From the NCBI GenBank assembly GCA_016720855.1, contig JADKJU010000001.1:427501-491500 (forward strand): 64,000 bases of DNA, written 5' to 3'. The notes beneath the pieces are model-generated. The model ran no database searches and was not told the DNA's origin. It was given only the letters and a program-made list of their open reading frames with translations. This document shows positions 1-9,553 of the stretch, piece by piece. A program made the position numbers and the translations under genes. The stretch is from Betaproteobacteria bacterium (GTDB lineage Bacteria > Pseudomonadota > Gammaproteobacteria > Burkholderiales > Usitatibacteraceae). Each line of letters opens with the position of its first letter. Within the stretch, counting starts at the first letter, position 1.

Positions 1-2
1 AC

Positions 3-650
3 CGGCTCGAATTCGAGCCCGCGATAAGCGCGCGCCAGGTGCCCCACGGAAGGCCGGCCGAGGCGATCACGGTGGTGCGCGAGTTCTATGCGAACCTCGC
101 GCTGAACGGCGTCAGGGACAGCTTCGAGAAAGCGTTCGGCGTTCCGGGCGAGGGGCTTCTGCGCCGCGTCGGCGAGCCCACTGCGGCCCAGCGCGAGGCG
201 GCGCTTGGGCTGGCCTCGAAGAAGGCCACGTACGTGGCGAAGGAGATCGTCGAGATACGCCTGTGCCTCACCTGCCACGTGATCCTGCGCACCGATGGCC
301 CCCAGGGCAGCGAGTGGACTGTCGCCGAGGTGCAGGCCAACAACCGCTGGATGCCGCACGCGCATTTCGACCACAAGAGCCACGCGCAGTCGAAATGCAC
401 CGTTTGCCACGACGTAGCGAAATCGAAGCCCGGCGCCGACGAGGCGAAATCGAAGCGCAGCCTGGACGTGGCGATGCCGCGGATAGAGGGCTGCCGCGAA
501 TGCCATGGTGGCTCGAAGCCCGTGGAGAAGAAAGTCACTTCCAACTGCCTGCTCTGCCACGGCTTCCATGAGCAGGAGTATCCGTGGGACCCGCAGTTCA
601 AGCCGAAGGCCGCCAGGCGCGCCGCTTCCGGAGGGATCGGTGCGAGCTGA
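3..650 (+). CDS. multihaem c-type cytochrome, 3' part (5' end outside window)
   Basis: The reading frame is open from the left edge of the window, so this is the C-terminal part of a longer gene; the GTG at 39 is only an internal codon with no ribosome site. The visible 200 or so residues carry four CXXCH haem-binding motifs (CLTCH near nt 264, CTVCH near 396, CRECH near 492, CLLCH near 546) plus scattered His residues that could be distal ligands. This shows a covalently haem-loaded, exported electron-transfer protein. It overlaps the next lipoprotein gene by 11 nt and starts a run of same-strand redox genes, so it probably belongs to one operon with the decahaem cytochrome downstream. The total haem number and the N-terminal signal cannot be seen. 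I cannot assign it to a named cytochrome family. Confidence 0.85.
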   Translation, partial: RLEFEPAISARQVPHGRPAEAITVVREFYANLALNGVRDSFEKAFGVPGEGLLRRVGEPTAAQREAALGLASKKATYVAKEIVEIRLCLTCHVILRTDGPQGSEWTVAEVQANNRWMPHAHFDHKSHAQSKCTVCHDVAKSKPGADEAKSKRSLDVAMPRIEGCRECHGGSKPVEKKVTSNCLLCHGFHEQEYPWDPQFKPKAARRAASGGIGAS

Positions 651-2556
651 AACCCTGCTTGCGGCAATCGGAACCGCCGCGCTGGCGCTCTGTATTTCGG
701 GTTGCTCGGGCTCCTCGGGCAACGCCGGATCCACGGCCTGCGTCCCGAACTGCAACGCACCCGCGAACGCTCTTTCCGAGGACGACGTCCGCCGGGTCAT
801 CGCGCAGGCGGTTGGGGAGGCGGGGGCGCGCAACGCAAGGGCAACCGTCGCCATCGTGGACCGGGCAGGCAATGTTCTCGCGGTGTTCCGGATGGCCGGC
901 GCCCGGCAGACGATCGACATCCTTTCCGGGCTCGGTGTCGAAGGGGGTCTCGACGGGTTGCGCGACACGCTGCCCTCGACCGCGGGGGCCATCGCCAAGG
1001 CGATCACGGGCGCCTATCTCTCGTCGTCGGGGAACGCCTTTTCCACGCGCACGGCGAGCCAGATCGTGCAGCAGCATTTCCTGCCCGGCGAATCGCAGGC
1101 GCCTTCGGGCCCACTCTACGGCGTGCAGTTCTCGCAGCTTTCGTGCTCGGACGTGAACCGCAACACGGGGCAGGGCACGGTGGGGCCGAAGAGGTCCCCG
1201 CTGGGGCTTTCCGCCGATCCCGGAGGATTGCCCCTCTACCGAAACGGCGCCGTCGTGGGCGGAATCGGCGTGATGGCCGACGGCCTCTACGGGCTGGACC
1301 TCGTGGTCACCGATCTCGACGAGGACCTGGACGAGCTGATCGCGGTGGCGGGTACTTCCGGCTTCGCGGCACCGTCCGATATTCGGGGCGAGCGCATCAC
1401 CGCCGATGGCAAGACTTTCCGGTATGTCGATTCCGAATCGCTCGTCACGGACCCCTCGAGTGCGCCGGCGTTCTCCGCGCTTCCCGGCGAACTCGTCGCG
1501 GTGCCGGGCTATGTCGATGCCGCCGTGCACCCGGGCGTTTCCTACGGAACGCCCGACTCCGGGTATCGCCCCGCCACCGGGGTGTTCGCCGCCCTCGGGG
1601 CCTATGCGCTGGTGGACTCCGCGAACGCCGAGCGTTTCCCGCCTCGGGCCGGCACCGGCACCGGCGCCCTGACGGCGGTCGAGGTTTCGCGAATCCTCGA
1701 GGAGGGCATTCGCGTTGCGAATCGCGCGCGCGCGCAGATCCGCCGCCCGCTCGGCTCGTCGGCGGAGGTAACGCTGAGCGTGGTCGACCTGAATGGCGAT
1801 GTGCTGGGACTCGTCATGACAGCGGACGCACCGGTCTTCGGGACCGACGTCGCCGTGCAGAAGGGCCGGGGTGCGCTTCTCTTTTCGCGGCCGGATGCGT
1901 TCGCGCTGCTCACCGGGCTCCCCGCGGCAAGCTACCTCGTCCCGGCAGGCGCCACTTCGTCCATCGGCGCCTATGCCGTTGCCTTTCGCGATTTCGTGGG
2001 TGAGGGCGGTGAGCTCGACGGGCGTACCGCCTGGTCCATGCGCGCCATCGCCAACCTGCATCGCCCGACCTTTCCCGACGGCATCTCGGGCGCGCCGCCG
2101 GGGCCGCTCTCCAAGGGCCTCGACACGTGGAGCCCGTTCAACGTGGGCTTCCAGCTTGACCTCGTCTACAACCAGCTCGTGAAGGGTGCCCTGGGAGACA
2201 CGTCGACAGGCTGCGCCGGACGCGCGGCCGCAGGGGCGATCGCGGGTACGCCCGACGCGGGCTTGCCGGTCGCGCGCAACGGCGTGCAGATCTTTCCGGG
2301 CGGCGTGCCCGTTTACCGCGCCGGGGTCCTCGTCGGCGCCGTCGGCATCTCGGGCGACGGCGTGGACCAGGACGACATGGTGGCGCTCCTCGGGCTCGCC
2401 AACGCGGCGCTTGCGATGGGCACGGGATTCGGCAACGCGCCGGGCGCGATGCGCGCCGACCAGCTCTCGCCCCGGGGCGTACGCCTTCGTTACGCGCAAT
2501 GCCCGCAGTCGCCGTTCAACGGTTCGACGGAGCAGAACGCCTGTGCGGGCCTCTGA
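640..2556 (+). CDS. lipoprotein with two HbpS/GlcG (DUF336) haem-binding-type domains
   Basis: Start chosen at GTG 640: GGAGGGATC lies just upstream and translation gives a lipoprotein signal with lipobox ISGC near residue 21. A longer frame from 505 would overlap the cytochrome gene heavily. The mature protein contains two copies of the GlcG/HbpS fold, at roughly residues 40-260 and 345-620. Each copy has a helical N-terminus followed by V-D-x-x-G-x-V-L and ends with a glycine-rich motif (GGLPLYRNG, GGVPVYRAG) followed by V-G-x-x-G-(V/I). The family binds haem or small organic ligands; its role in cytochrome loci is not established. The tandem arrangement and lipid anchor suggest a membrane-attached periplasmic or surface component working with the neighbouring cytochromes. 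It overlaps genes on both sides (11 and 14 nt), so it is probably translationally coupled. Confidence 0.8.
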   Translation: MRAETLLAAIGTAALALCISGCSGSSGNAGSTACVPNCNAPANALSEDDVRRVIAQAVGEAGARNARATVAIVDRAGNVLAVFRMAGARQTIDILSGLGVEGGLDGLRDTLPSTAGAIAKAITGAYLSSSGNAFSTRTASQIVQQHFLPGESQAPSGPLYGVQFSQLSCSDVNRNTGQGTVGPKRSPLGLSADPGGLPLYRNGAVVGGIGVMADGLYGLDLVVTDLDEDLDELIAVAGTSGFAAPSDIRGERITADGKTFRYVDSESLVTDPSSAPAFSALPGELVAVPGYVDAAVHPGVSYGTPDSGYRPATGVFAALGAYALVDSANAERFPPRAGTGTGALTAVEVSRILEEGIRVANRARAQIRRPLGSSAEVTLSVVDLNGDVLGLVMTADAPVFGTDVAVQKGRGALLFSRPDAFALLTGLPAASYLVPAGATSSIGAYAVAFRDFVGEGGELDGRTAWSMRAIANLHRPTFPDGISGAPPGPLSKGLDTWSPFNVGFQLDLVYNQLVKGALGDTSTGCAGRAAAGAIAGTPDAGLPVARNGVQIFPGGVPVYRAGVLVGAVGISGDGVDQDDMVALLGLANAALAMGTGFGNAPGAMRADQLSPRGVRLRYAQCPQSPFNGSTEQNACAGL

Positions 2557-4408
2557 GAGCGCGCGCTTCCTGCTTGTGGCGCTCGCGATGACCGGCGTTT
2601 GCACATTTCCCGTGGCGCTGGCGCAGGAAGGACTCAAGCCCGCGGCGAACGAGGACTCGAAGCTCCCCCAGGAACGGCCGGTGGACACGCAGATTGGCCC
2701 GCGCCGCGCCGGGGACTCGAAACCCCTGGAGTTCTTTCCGCCGCCCGCGGACCCGAGCCAGGTCCCGGCGCCAATGGCCGGAACGCTGCGCCAGGCCATT
2801 CCGGTGCCGGATCGCTGGCGCATCATGCAGGCGCTCGGGTTCACGTTTCCCCTCTCCGATCCCTACCACCAGAACATCCTGAAGGGCGACCTGCCCATTG
2901 GCGACGACCCCTGGTTCAGGGAGCAATTCCCCGACCTCGCGCGGCGGCTTTCCCCCGACTGGTTCTTCAATGTCGGCGCGGTCTCCGACACACTGGCGGA
3001 GGCGCGCCGTCTGCCCACGCCGGTGGGCCCGCAGACGACCCGCAGGCCGGGGTCCGACGACGTCTTCGGGCAGGGCCGGCAATCGACCATCGCGCAGACC
3101 GTCATCCTGTCCTTCGGGCTCATCAAGGGCGACACGACATTCAAGCCGCCGGATTACGAGTTTCGATTCGTTCCCGCCCTGAACGTGAACCAGTCGCGTG
3201 TCGAGGAAGTGCGCGCGTTGACGCTCGACCCGCAGCAGGGAACGACGCGCACGGACTCCCACGTGGGCATCCAGGAACTCTTCGCCGACGTGCACCTGCG
3301 AAACGTCTCGGCGCAATACGACTTCGATTCGATGCGAATCGGCATCCAGCCGTTCACCTCCGACTTCCGTGGATTCGTCTTCCAGGATGTTCCCTTCGGC
3401 GTGCGGCTCTTCGGCACGCGCGACAGCAACCAGTGGCAGTACAACCTCGGCTGGTTCCGAAGGCTGGAAAAGGACACGAACTCCGGCCTGAACGACGTCA
3501 CGGTCCGGATGCGCAGCGACGACCTGTTCGTGGCCAACGCCTACCGCCAGGACTTCCCGATCCCGGGGTTCACGTCACAGGCAATCGGCATCCTCGACGT
3601 GAACCGGGAGGGCAGCGGGGCCTATTACAACAACAACGGCTTCCTCGAGCGGCCCTCGTCACTGGGCGACGAGCGCCCGCACGACTACACGGTCGGCTAT
3701 CTCGGCTACAACGGCGATGGGCACATCGGTCGCTGGAACCTGCAGGTCTCGGTGTACGCGGCGATCGGCCACGACGAGCGCCATCCCCTGGCTGGCCGTC
3801 CGCAGGACATCCGCGCCGGGTTCGCGGCGGCGGAACTTTCGCGCGATTTCAGCTGGATTCGGCTGCGCCTGAATGCACTTGCGGCCTCGGGAGACAAGGA
3901 CCCGTTCGACGCCAGGGCGACCGGCTTCGACGCCATCCTGGAGAACCCGCAATTCGCCGGGGCGGACACGAGCTTCTGGATCCGCCAGGCCGTGCCGCTG
4001 GTCGGCGGCGGCGGCGTCGCGATCTCCGGTCGCAACGCGGTGCTGCCCAGCCTGCGTTCCTCCAGGGACCAGGGGCAGTCCAATTTCGTGAACCCGGGGC
4101 TGCTGCTCGTGGGGATGGGGATGGATGCGGACGTGCTGCCGCAATTGCGCGCCGTCGCAAACCTCTCCTACCTGCGCTTCCAGGATACGACGGTGCTGGG
4201 CGTCCTTCGTAACCAGGCGCCGCCGGACCGCGAGATCGGTTGGGACGTGTCGGCCGCGGTCCAGTACCGTCCGCACATGAGCCAGAATCTCGTCCTCAAC
4301 GCCTCGGCCGCAGCGCTCGTGCCGGGCAAGGGCTTCAAGCAGCTCTACGACGAGGACCGTCGCGGGCCGCAGTATTCCATTCTCCTGAACCTCCTCCTGA
4401 CCTACTGA
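2543..4408 (+). CDS. predicted outer-membrane beta-barrel protein of the cytochrome locus
   Basis: Start set at GTG 2543, preceded by GGAG at 2529-2532. Translation gives a cleavable signal peptide ending around VALAQ (residue 29). Most of the 621 residues look like alternating polar/hydrophobic strands rich in aromatic residues and short turns, and the protein ends in Tyr after a hydrophobic strand (NLLLTY). Both are typical of outer-membrane barrels. No CXXCH or CXXC motif is present, so it is not itself a cytochrome. By position (between a haem-binding lipoprotein and a decahaem cytochrome) it could be the barrel of a porin-cytochrome conduit. That is inference from context: I do not recognise the family, and a substrate porin remains possible. 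It overlaps the upstream gene by 14 nt. Confidence 0.6.
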   Translation: MRASESARFLLVALAMTGVCTFPVALAQEGLKPAANEDSKLPQERPVDTQIGPRRAGDSKPLEFFPPPADPSQVPAPMAGTLRQAIPVPDRWRIMQALGFTFPLSDPYHQNILKGDLPIGDDPWFREQFPDLARRLSPDWFFNVGAVSDTLAEARRLPTPVGPQTTRRPGSDDVFGQGRQSTIAQTVILSFGLIKGDTTFKPPDYEFRFVPALNVNQSRVEEVRALTLDPQQGTTRTDSHVGIQELFADVHLRNVSAQYDFDSMRIGIQPFTSDFRGFVFQDVPFGVRLFGTRDSNQWQYNLGWFRRLEKDTNSGLNDVTVRMRSDDLFVANAYRQDFPIPGFTSQAIGILDVNREGSGAYYNNNGFLERPSSLGDERPHDYTVGYLGYNGDGHIGRWNLQVSVYAAIGHDERHPLAGRPQDIRAGFAAAELSRDFSWIRLRLNALAASGDKDPFDARATGFDAILENPQFAGADTSFWIRQAVPLVGGGGVAISGRNAVLPSLRSSRDQGQSNFVNPGLLLVGMGMDADVLPQLRAVANLSYLRFQDTTVLGVLRNQAPPDREIGWDVSAAVQYRPHMSQNLVLNASAAALVPGKGFKQLYDEDRRGPQYSILLNLLLTY

Positions 4409-4440
4409 CCGACATGGCCGATGAACGAGCCGACGGGAAC

Positions 4441-7400
4441 ATGAAGTCGCGACTGCCCATCGCCGTGGTTGCGATCGTCCTCGCCCTCGCGGTGCACGCC
4501 GATTCCGGAAGCGGGAAGCCCGTGGCGAGCGCGCATGCCCCGCATCCGCCCGCGCCCGCGAAGCAGGCGCCGGAGCAGGCACAGGCGAAAAGCGCCGGAT
4601 GCCTGAGCTGCCACACGACGACCGACCGCCACACCATGCACCAGAATCCGGCCGTGGTGCTCGGCTGCGCCGACTGCCATGGCGGCGATGCGACGGCCGC
4701 GAAGCCCGACCGAGCCGGGCGAAACGACGCCGCATACGCCCTTGCGCTCGGGAAAGCCCATGTGCTGCCACGCTACCCGCTGGCGTGGAAATGGCCCTCG
4801 AGCGCCAACCCGGAAGGCAGCTACACGCTTCTCAACCGCGAGGCACCCGAATACATCCGCTTCGTGAACCCGGGCGACCTGCGCGCGGCGCGCGAGGCCT
4901 GCGGGGCGTGCCACCTGCCGATCATCCAGGCCTCCGAGCGCAGCCTCATGGCGACCTCCGCGATGCTCTGGGGCGGGGGGGCCTACAACAACGGCATCCT
5001 GCCGTTCAAGCGCTACATCCTCGGCGAGGCCTATACGCGCGAAGGCATCGGCGCCACGCTGCTCAATCCGGTGAAGCCCACCGAGTTCCTCACGCTCAAG
5101 GGCATCCTCCCGAGCCTCACGGCGCTGCCGGCATGGGAGACGGTCCCGCCAGCGGACGTCTTTCGGGTCTTCGAGCGTGGCGGGCGCGTGATCTCCTCGC
5201 AGTTTCCGGAGATCGGCCTGCCCAACAGCAGTGGAGTGCTGCAGCGCCTGGACGAGCCGGGCCGGCCGGACCTGAAGCAGTCGAATCGCGGGCCCGGCAC
5301 GGGAAGCCGCATCGCCCTGCCGGTGCTCAACATCACGAAGACGCGACTGAACGACCCGCACCTGTGGTTCCTCGGCACCAATGATCAGCCCGGCGACTAC
5401 CGCTCCTCCGGCTGCAGCGCCTGCCATGCCGTGTACGCCAACGACCGCGACGAGAAGCACTCGGCGATCTACGCCCGATTCGGCCACGCCGGGGAAAGCG
5501 ACTCGAAGGACCCGACGATCCCGCGCAAGGAGCCGGGGCATCCCATCCGCCACGAGTTCACGCGCGCGATTCCGTCTTCGCAGTGCATGGTCTGCCACAT
5601 GCACCAGCCCAACGTGTTCGTGAACAGCTACTACGGCACGATCATGTGGGACTACGAGTCCGACGCCCCGTTCATGTGGCCGGAGAAGCAGAAGTATCCG
5701 TCCCACGAGGAGGCGAGAAGGATCCTCGACCGCAACCCCGAGGAGGCGTCGATTCGCGGAAAATGGGCGGACCCGGCGTTTCTGAAGGGCGTCTCGAGCC
5801 TCAACCCGCAGCTCAAGGACACGCAGTTCGCCGACTACCACGGCCACGGATGGAACTTCCGTGCCGTCTTCAAGCGCGACCGCAAGGGCACGCTCCTCGA
5901 CAAGAACGGCAAGCCCGTCGCCGACGACGATCCGCAGAAGTTCAAGAAAGCGGTCCACCTCACCTCGATCCACCTCGACCTGGGGTTCCAGTGCGTCGAC
6001 TGCCACTTCGGGCAGGACATGCACGGCAACGGCCACATCTACGGCGAGGTCGCCGCCGCCGTCGAGATCGATTGCCGAGATTGCCACGGCACGGCGACCC
6101 GGTACCCGACGCTGCGCACCTCGGGGCCGGCGGCCCGGCCCGGCGGGATGGACCTGTCGCTGCTGCGAACCCAGGATGGGCGCAAGCGTTTCGAATGGCG
6201 CGACGGCAGGCTCTACCAGCGTTCCGCGGTGTATCCCGAACGCGAATGGGAGATGACGCTGGTGAAGGACACCGTGACGCCCGGCAACCGGCGGTACAAC
6301 GAAAAGGCGGCCCGCGCCAAGCTCATGCACGTGGGCGAGGAAGGGCGCAAGGGGCAGTGGGGCCCGGGCTCGAAGGAATACGCGCATTCGGACGAGAAGA
6401 TGACGTGCTTCACCTGCCATCTTTCGTGGACCACGAGTTGCGGCGGCTGCCACCTTCCGGTCCAGGCCAACGCGAAGACTGAGCGCCACCACTACGAAGG
6501 CGGCGAGACGAGGAACTTCGCGACCTACAATCCGCAGGTTGCGCGCGACGATTTGTTCCAGCTCGGCAGGCACGGCCCGGTGAAGGGCGGCAGGATCGCG
6601 CCGGTCCGCTCGTCGTCCGCGCTGGTGCTTTCTTCCACCAACATCAACCGGGAGCGCATCTACGTCCAGCAGCCGCCGGTGGCGGCCAGCGGCTTCTCCT
6701 CGCAGGCGTTCGCGCCGCACTATCCGCACACGGAAAGGAAGACCGAGACGAAGGGCTGCTCCGACTGCCACGTGTCCGACAAGGGGGACAACAACGCGAT
6801 CATGGCGCAGCTGCTGCTGCAGGGAACCAACTTCGTGAATTTCGTGGGCTTCAACGTCTGGATGGGCCAGGAGCGGCACGTGCAGGCCGTGCAGGTCACC
6901 GAGTGGGAGGAGCCGCAGGCCGTGATCGGCAGCTACCTGCACCGCTACGCCTACCCCGATTGGTTCGCCGACCACGAGAAGCGCGGCCGGCGGCTGCCGG
7001 AGGCGCACGATCACGGGACAGGAGGGCCGGCGGGCTGCGTCATGATCCGGGGCGAGTATCTCTATTCCGCGGAAGGGCCGGGCGGCATGCGCGTGTATGA
7101 CGTGGCCTCCATCGCGAACAAGGGCGTGTCGCAACGCATCATCACGGCGCCCTTCTCGCCGCTCGGCCAGGACACGCACGTGGTCTCCAGGAACGCGACC
7201 TGCGTGGCCTTGCCCACGAACCAGCCCATCGCGCCCAGGCGAAACGAGGGCGACCTGATGCGGATCACCAACCAGGAGCAGGCCTTCCATCCCATCTACA
7301 ACTACGCGTTGATCACCGACGCCGAGGAGGGCCTGATCCTCGTTGACGTGAACACGCTGGCCGACGGGGAGCCGCGCAACAACTTCCTCACGCGCGCGGC

Positions 7401-8238
7401 GACGTGGAACGAGGACGGTGTCCTCAAGGGGGCACGCCATCTCACGATCGGCGGGCACTACGTGTACGTGACCGCCGACGCGGGGCTGGTCGTGCTCGAC
7501 CTCGACGATCCCCTCAGGCCGCGCCGGGTGGCCGTGGTTCCCCTCGAGGGCGCGCGTGCCTCGGCGCTGCAGTTCCGCTACCTCTTCGTGGCCGACCGCG
7601 AGGGGCTGAAGGTGATCGACGTGACGGTTCCCGAGAAGGCGCACCCCGTTCCCGGCGCACTCGTGCCGCTCGCCGACGCCCGGCGCATCTACGTGGCGCG
7701 CACGTACGCCTACGTCGCGGCCGGCAGGGACGGGCTCGCCATCGTCGACGTCGAGGCGCCCGAGCGCCCGAGGCTGCAGGCGAAGTTCGACGACGGCGGG
7801 AAGCTCGTCGATGCGACGGACGTGGTCGTGGCGACGACCAACGCCTCGGCGTTCGCCTACGTGGCCGACGGCGGGGGAGGCCTCAAGGTGCTCCAGCTGA
7901 CCTCGCCGGAGATCCAGCCGAAGTTCTACGGCTTCAGTCCCGAGCCGAGGCCGCGCGTGATCGCGTGGCGCGAAACCGCTTCGCCCGCCCTGTCGCTCGC
8001 AAAGGGGCTGGATCGCGACCGCGCGGTGGACGAGACCGGCGGCCAGATCGCGGTGTTCGGGCGCATCGGCTCTCGCCCGTTCACGCGCGCAGAGCAGGGG
8101 CGGTTCTACCTGGGACCGGACAACGATATCTGGTCCGTGAGCGACACCGGCAAGCCCGGGGATTTCCGGGACGCGCGGACGGCGACGGGCCTGCGCCCGG
8201 AGCCGCCCGGCGGCACGCGGAAGGCGGAGGTGCGATGA
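4441..8238 (+). CDS. decahaem c-type cytochrome with C-terminal LVIVD beta-propeller
   Basis: ATG 4441 gives a standard signal peptide (MKSRLPIAVV, hydrophobic core, cleavage near VHA); ATG 4414 is a possible alternative adding 9 residues. The 1265-residue product has ten CXXCH motifs at about residues 54, 76, 154, 325, 382, 518, 545, 656, 667 and 773, many with extra His for bis-His ligation. From about residue 860 the sequence changes to repeats of the pattern (Y/F)-V-A-x(2)-G-L-x-(V/I)-(V/L)-D-(V/L), which are LVIVD repeats and form a beta-propeller. An exported ten-haem electron wire joined to a propeller suggests a large periplasmic or surface cytochrome, with the propeller used for docking or substrate binding. 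The stop overlaps the next start (ATGA), so it is coupled to the next cytochrome. Confidence 0.85.
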   Translation: MKSRLPIAVVAIVLALAVHADSGSGKPVASAHAPHPPAPAKQAPEQAQAKSAGCLSCHTTTDRHTMHQNPAVVLGCADCHGGDATAAKPDRAGRNDAAYALALGKAHVLPRYPLAWKWPSSANPEGSYTLLNREAPEYIRFVNPGDLRAAREACGACHLPIIQASERSLMATSAMLWGGGAYNNGILPFKRYILGEAYTREGIGATLLNPVKPTEFLTLKGILPSLTALPAWETVPPADVFRVFERGGRVISSQFPEIGLPNSSGVLQRLDEPGRPDLKQSNRGPGTGSRIALPVLNITKTRLNDPHLWFLGTNDQPGDYRSSGCSACHAVYANDRDEKHSAIYARFGHAGESDSKDPTIPRKEPGHPIRHEFTRAIPSSQCMVCHMHQPNVFVNSYYGTIMWDYESDAPFMWPEKQKYPSHEEARRILDRNPEEASIRGKWADPAFLKGVSSLNPQLKDTQFADYHGHGWNFRAVFKRDRKGTLLDKNGKPVADDDPQKFKKAVHLTSIHLDLGFQCVDCHFGQDMHGNGHIYGEVAAAVEIDCRDCHGTATRYPTLRTSGPAARPGGMDLSLLRTQDGRKRFEWRDGRLYQRSAVYPEREWEMTLVKDTVTPGNRRYNEKAARAKLMHVGEEGRKGQWGPGSKEYAHSDEKMTCFTCHLSWTTSCGGCHLPVQANAKTERHHYEGGETRNFATYNPQVARDDLFQLGRHGPVKGGRIAPVRSSSALVLSSTNINRERIYVQQPPVAASGFSSQAFAPHYPHTERKTETKGCSDCHVSDKGDNNAIMAQLLLQGTNFVNFVGFNVWMGQERHVQAVQVTEWEEPQAVIGSYLHRYAYPDWFADHEKRGRRLPEAHDHGTGGPAGCVMIRGEYLYSAEGPGGMRVYDVASIANKGVSQRIITAPFSPLGQDTHVVSRNATCVALPTNQPIAPRRNEGDLMRITNQEQAFHPIYNYALITDAEEGLILVDVNTLADGEPRNNFLTRAATWNEDGVLKGARHLTIGGHYVYVTADAGLVVLDLDDPLRPRRVAVVPLEGARASALQFRYLFVADREGLKVIDVTVPEKAHPVPGALVPLADARRIYVARTYAYVAAGRDGLAIVDVEAPERPRLQAKFDDGGKLVDATDVVVATTNASAFAYVADGGGGLKVLQLTSPEIQPKFYGFSPEPRPRVIAWRETASPALSLAKGLDRDRAVDETGGQIAVFGRIGSRPFTRAEQGRFYLGPDNDIWSVSDTGKPGDFRDARTATGLRPEPPGGTRKAEVR

Positions 8239-9548
8239 GAACGATTCTGGCGCTCGGATTGGCGCTGGCGGCAATCGGCGCGCGGGCGGGGGAAGCGCCG
8301 CCGCTGCCCTACGAGGCCAGGGCGATGCACCTTGGCGTGGTGAACTGCGCCTCGAGCCTGTGCCACGGCTCGATCAGCGAATGGAAGGGGTCGAACGTCC
8401 TGCAGAACGAGTACGTCACGTGGTCGCGCGTCGACAAGCACGCGCTGCGCGCAAGCCAGGTGCTCTGGAATGAGAAGAGCAGGCGCATCGCGGCGAACCT
8501 GGGGCTCAAGGTGCCGGCCCACGAGGCGAAGCTCTGCGTCGATTGCCACGGCCACAATCCGCCGCCGGAACGCCGCGGGGAGCGCTTCAAGGCCTCGGAC
8601 GGCGTGAGCTGCGAGGCATGCCACGGTCCCGCCGAGAACTGGATCAAGTCCCACGTGGCACCCGGAGCCACCCACGAGGAGAACGTGAAGAACGGGCTCT
8701 ACCCGACGGATGAGCCGGTTGCGCTCGCGCGGCTGTGCCTGTCGTGCCACTCCGGCAACAAGGACAAGTTCGTCACGCACCGCATCATGGGCGCGGGCCA
8801 CCCGCGGATCAGCTTCGAGCTGGACACCTTCACGCAGACCCAGCCGCCGCACTTCGTCGTGGACGCCGACTGGCAGAAGCGCAAGGGCCGGTGGGACGGC
8901 GTGCGGGTCTGGGCCATCGGGCAGGCGCTCGCGGCGCAGGAAAGCCTCGACGTCGTGCTCGACCCGAAGCGCGGGCGCGACGGGCTTTTCCCGGAGCTTG
9001 CCGTCTTCGACTGTCATGCCTGCCATCACCCGATGTCGGAGACCCGCTGGAAGCCGCGCGTGGGCACACGCCCGGGCACGATCCGGTTCAACGACTCGAA
9101 CCTGCTCATGCTGCGCCAGATCGTACGGCAGGTGACTCCGGCCGATTCCCCGGCCTTCAACGACCTCGTGCTGCAGCTTCACCGGGCCGTGGCGGGCGAG
9201 GGCGGGGATGCGATCGAGGCGGCGCGGCTGCTGCGCGCCGGGCTCGACACGGTCGTGGCGAAGCTGCGCGTGCACGACTTCGACGATCGCGACCTGCACG
9301 CCATCCTCGCGGGGCTCCTCGAGGACGGCATGGCCGGCCAGTTCGCCGACTACGCGGGCGCGGAGCAGGCATCGATGGCGGTCGCGAGCGTGCTCAACTT
9401 CCTCGCGAAGCGGGGCGCCATCGCCGACGTGCGCGGCGCCAACGCCGCCCTCGACCGTCTTTTCGAGACCGTGAAGGACGATGAGAAATTCCGCCCCGAG
9501 CGATTCCGATCCGCGCTGGGCGGCCTGAAAAACACCGTGGCGAGGTGA
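8235..9548 (+). CDS. multihaem cytochrome c, c554-like, with one CX4CH site
   Basis: ATG 8235 overlaps the upstream stop by 4 nt and is preceded by GGCGGAGG at 8223-8230. Residues 1-20 form a signal peptide (cleavage near ARA). Four classical haem sites are visible: CVDCH (residue 101), CEACH (126), CLSCH (168) and CHACH (260). A fifth Cys pair at residue 38, CASSLCH, has four residues between the cysteines. The layout of the first two-thirds resembles the cytochrome c554/NapC-like multihaem families. The last 150 residues are helical and haem-free. The protein is probably a periplasmic electron carrier between the decahaem cytochrome and the cytoplasmic-side flavoprotein encoded next. I cannot tell the exact family from motifs alone. 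Confidence 0.75.
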   Translation: MRTILALGLALAAIGARAGEAPPLPYEARAMHLGVVNCASSLCHGSISEWKGSNVLQNEYVTWSRVDKHALRASQVLWNEKSRRIAANLGLKVPAHEAKLCVDCHGHNPPPERRGERFKASDGVSCEACHGPAENWIKSHVAPGATHEENVKNGLYPTDEPVALARLCLSCHSGNKDKFVTHRIMGAGHPRISFELDTFTQTQPPHFVVDADWQKRKGRWDGVRVWAIGQALAAQESLDVVLDPKRGRDGLFPELAVFDCHACHHPMSETRWKPRVGTRPGTIRFNDSNLLMLRQIVRQVTPADSPAFNDLVLQLHRAVAGEGGDAIEAARLLRAGLDTVVAKLRVHDFDDRDLHAILAGLLEDGMAGQFADYAGAEQASMAVASVLNFLAKRGAIADVRGANAALDRLFETVKDDEKFRPERFRSALGGLKNTVAR

Positions 9549-9553
9549 CGGAC

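Noticed and set aside
598..2844. 748-codon open frame on the - strand
   Set aside because: Antisense shadow of the lipoprotein and barrel genes; low-complexity Arg/Ala-rich product, no ribosome site.
4402..8274. 1290-codon open frame on the - strand opposite the decahaem cytochrome
   Set aside because: It is a shadow of a high-GC gene: its product is rich in Arg, Ala, His and Val without domains, while the + strand shows ten CXXCH motifs.
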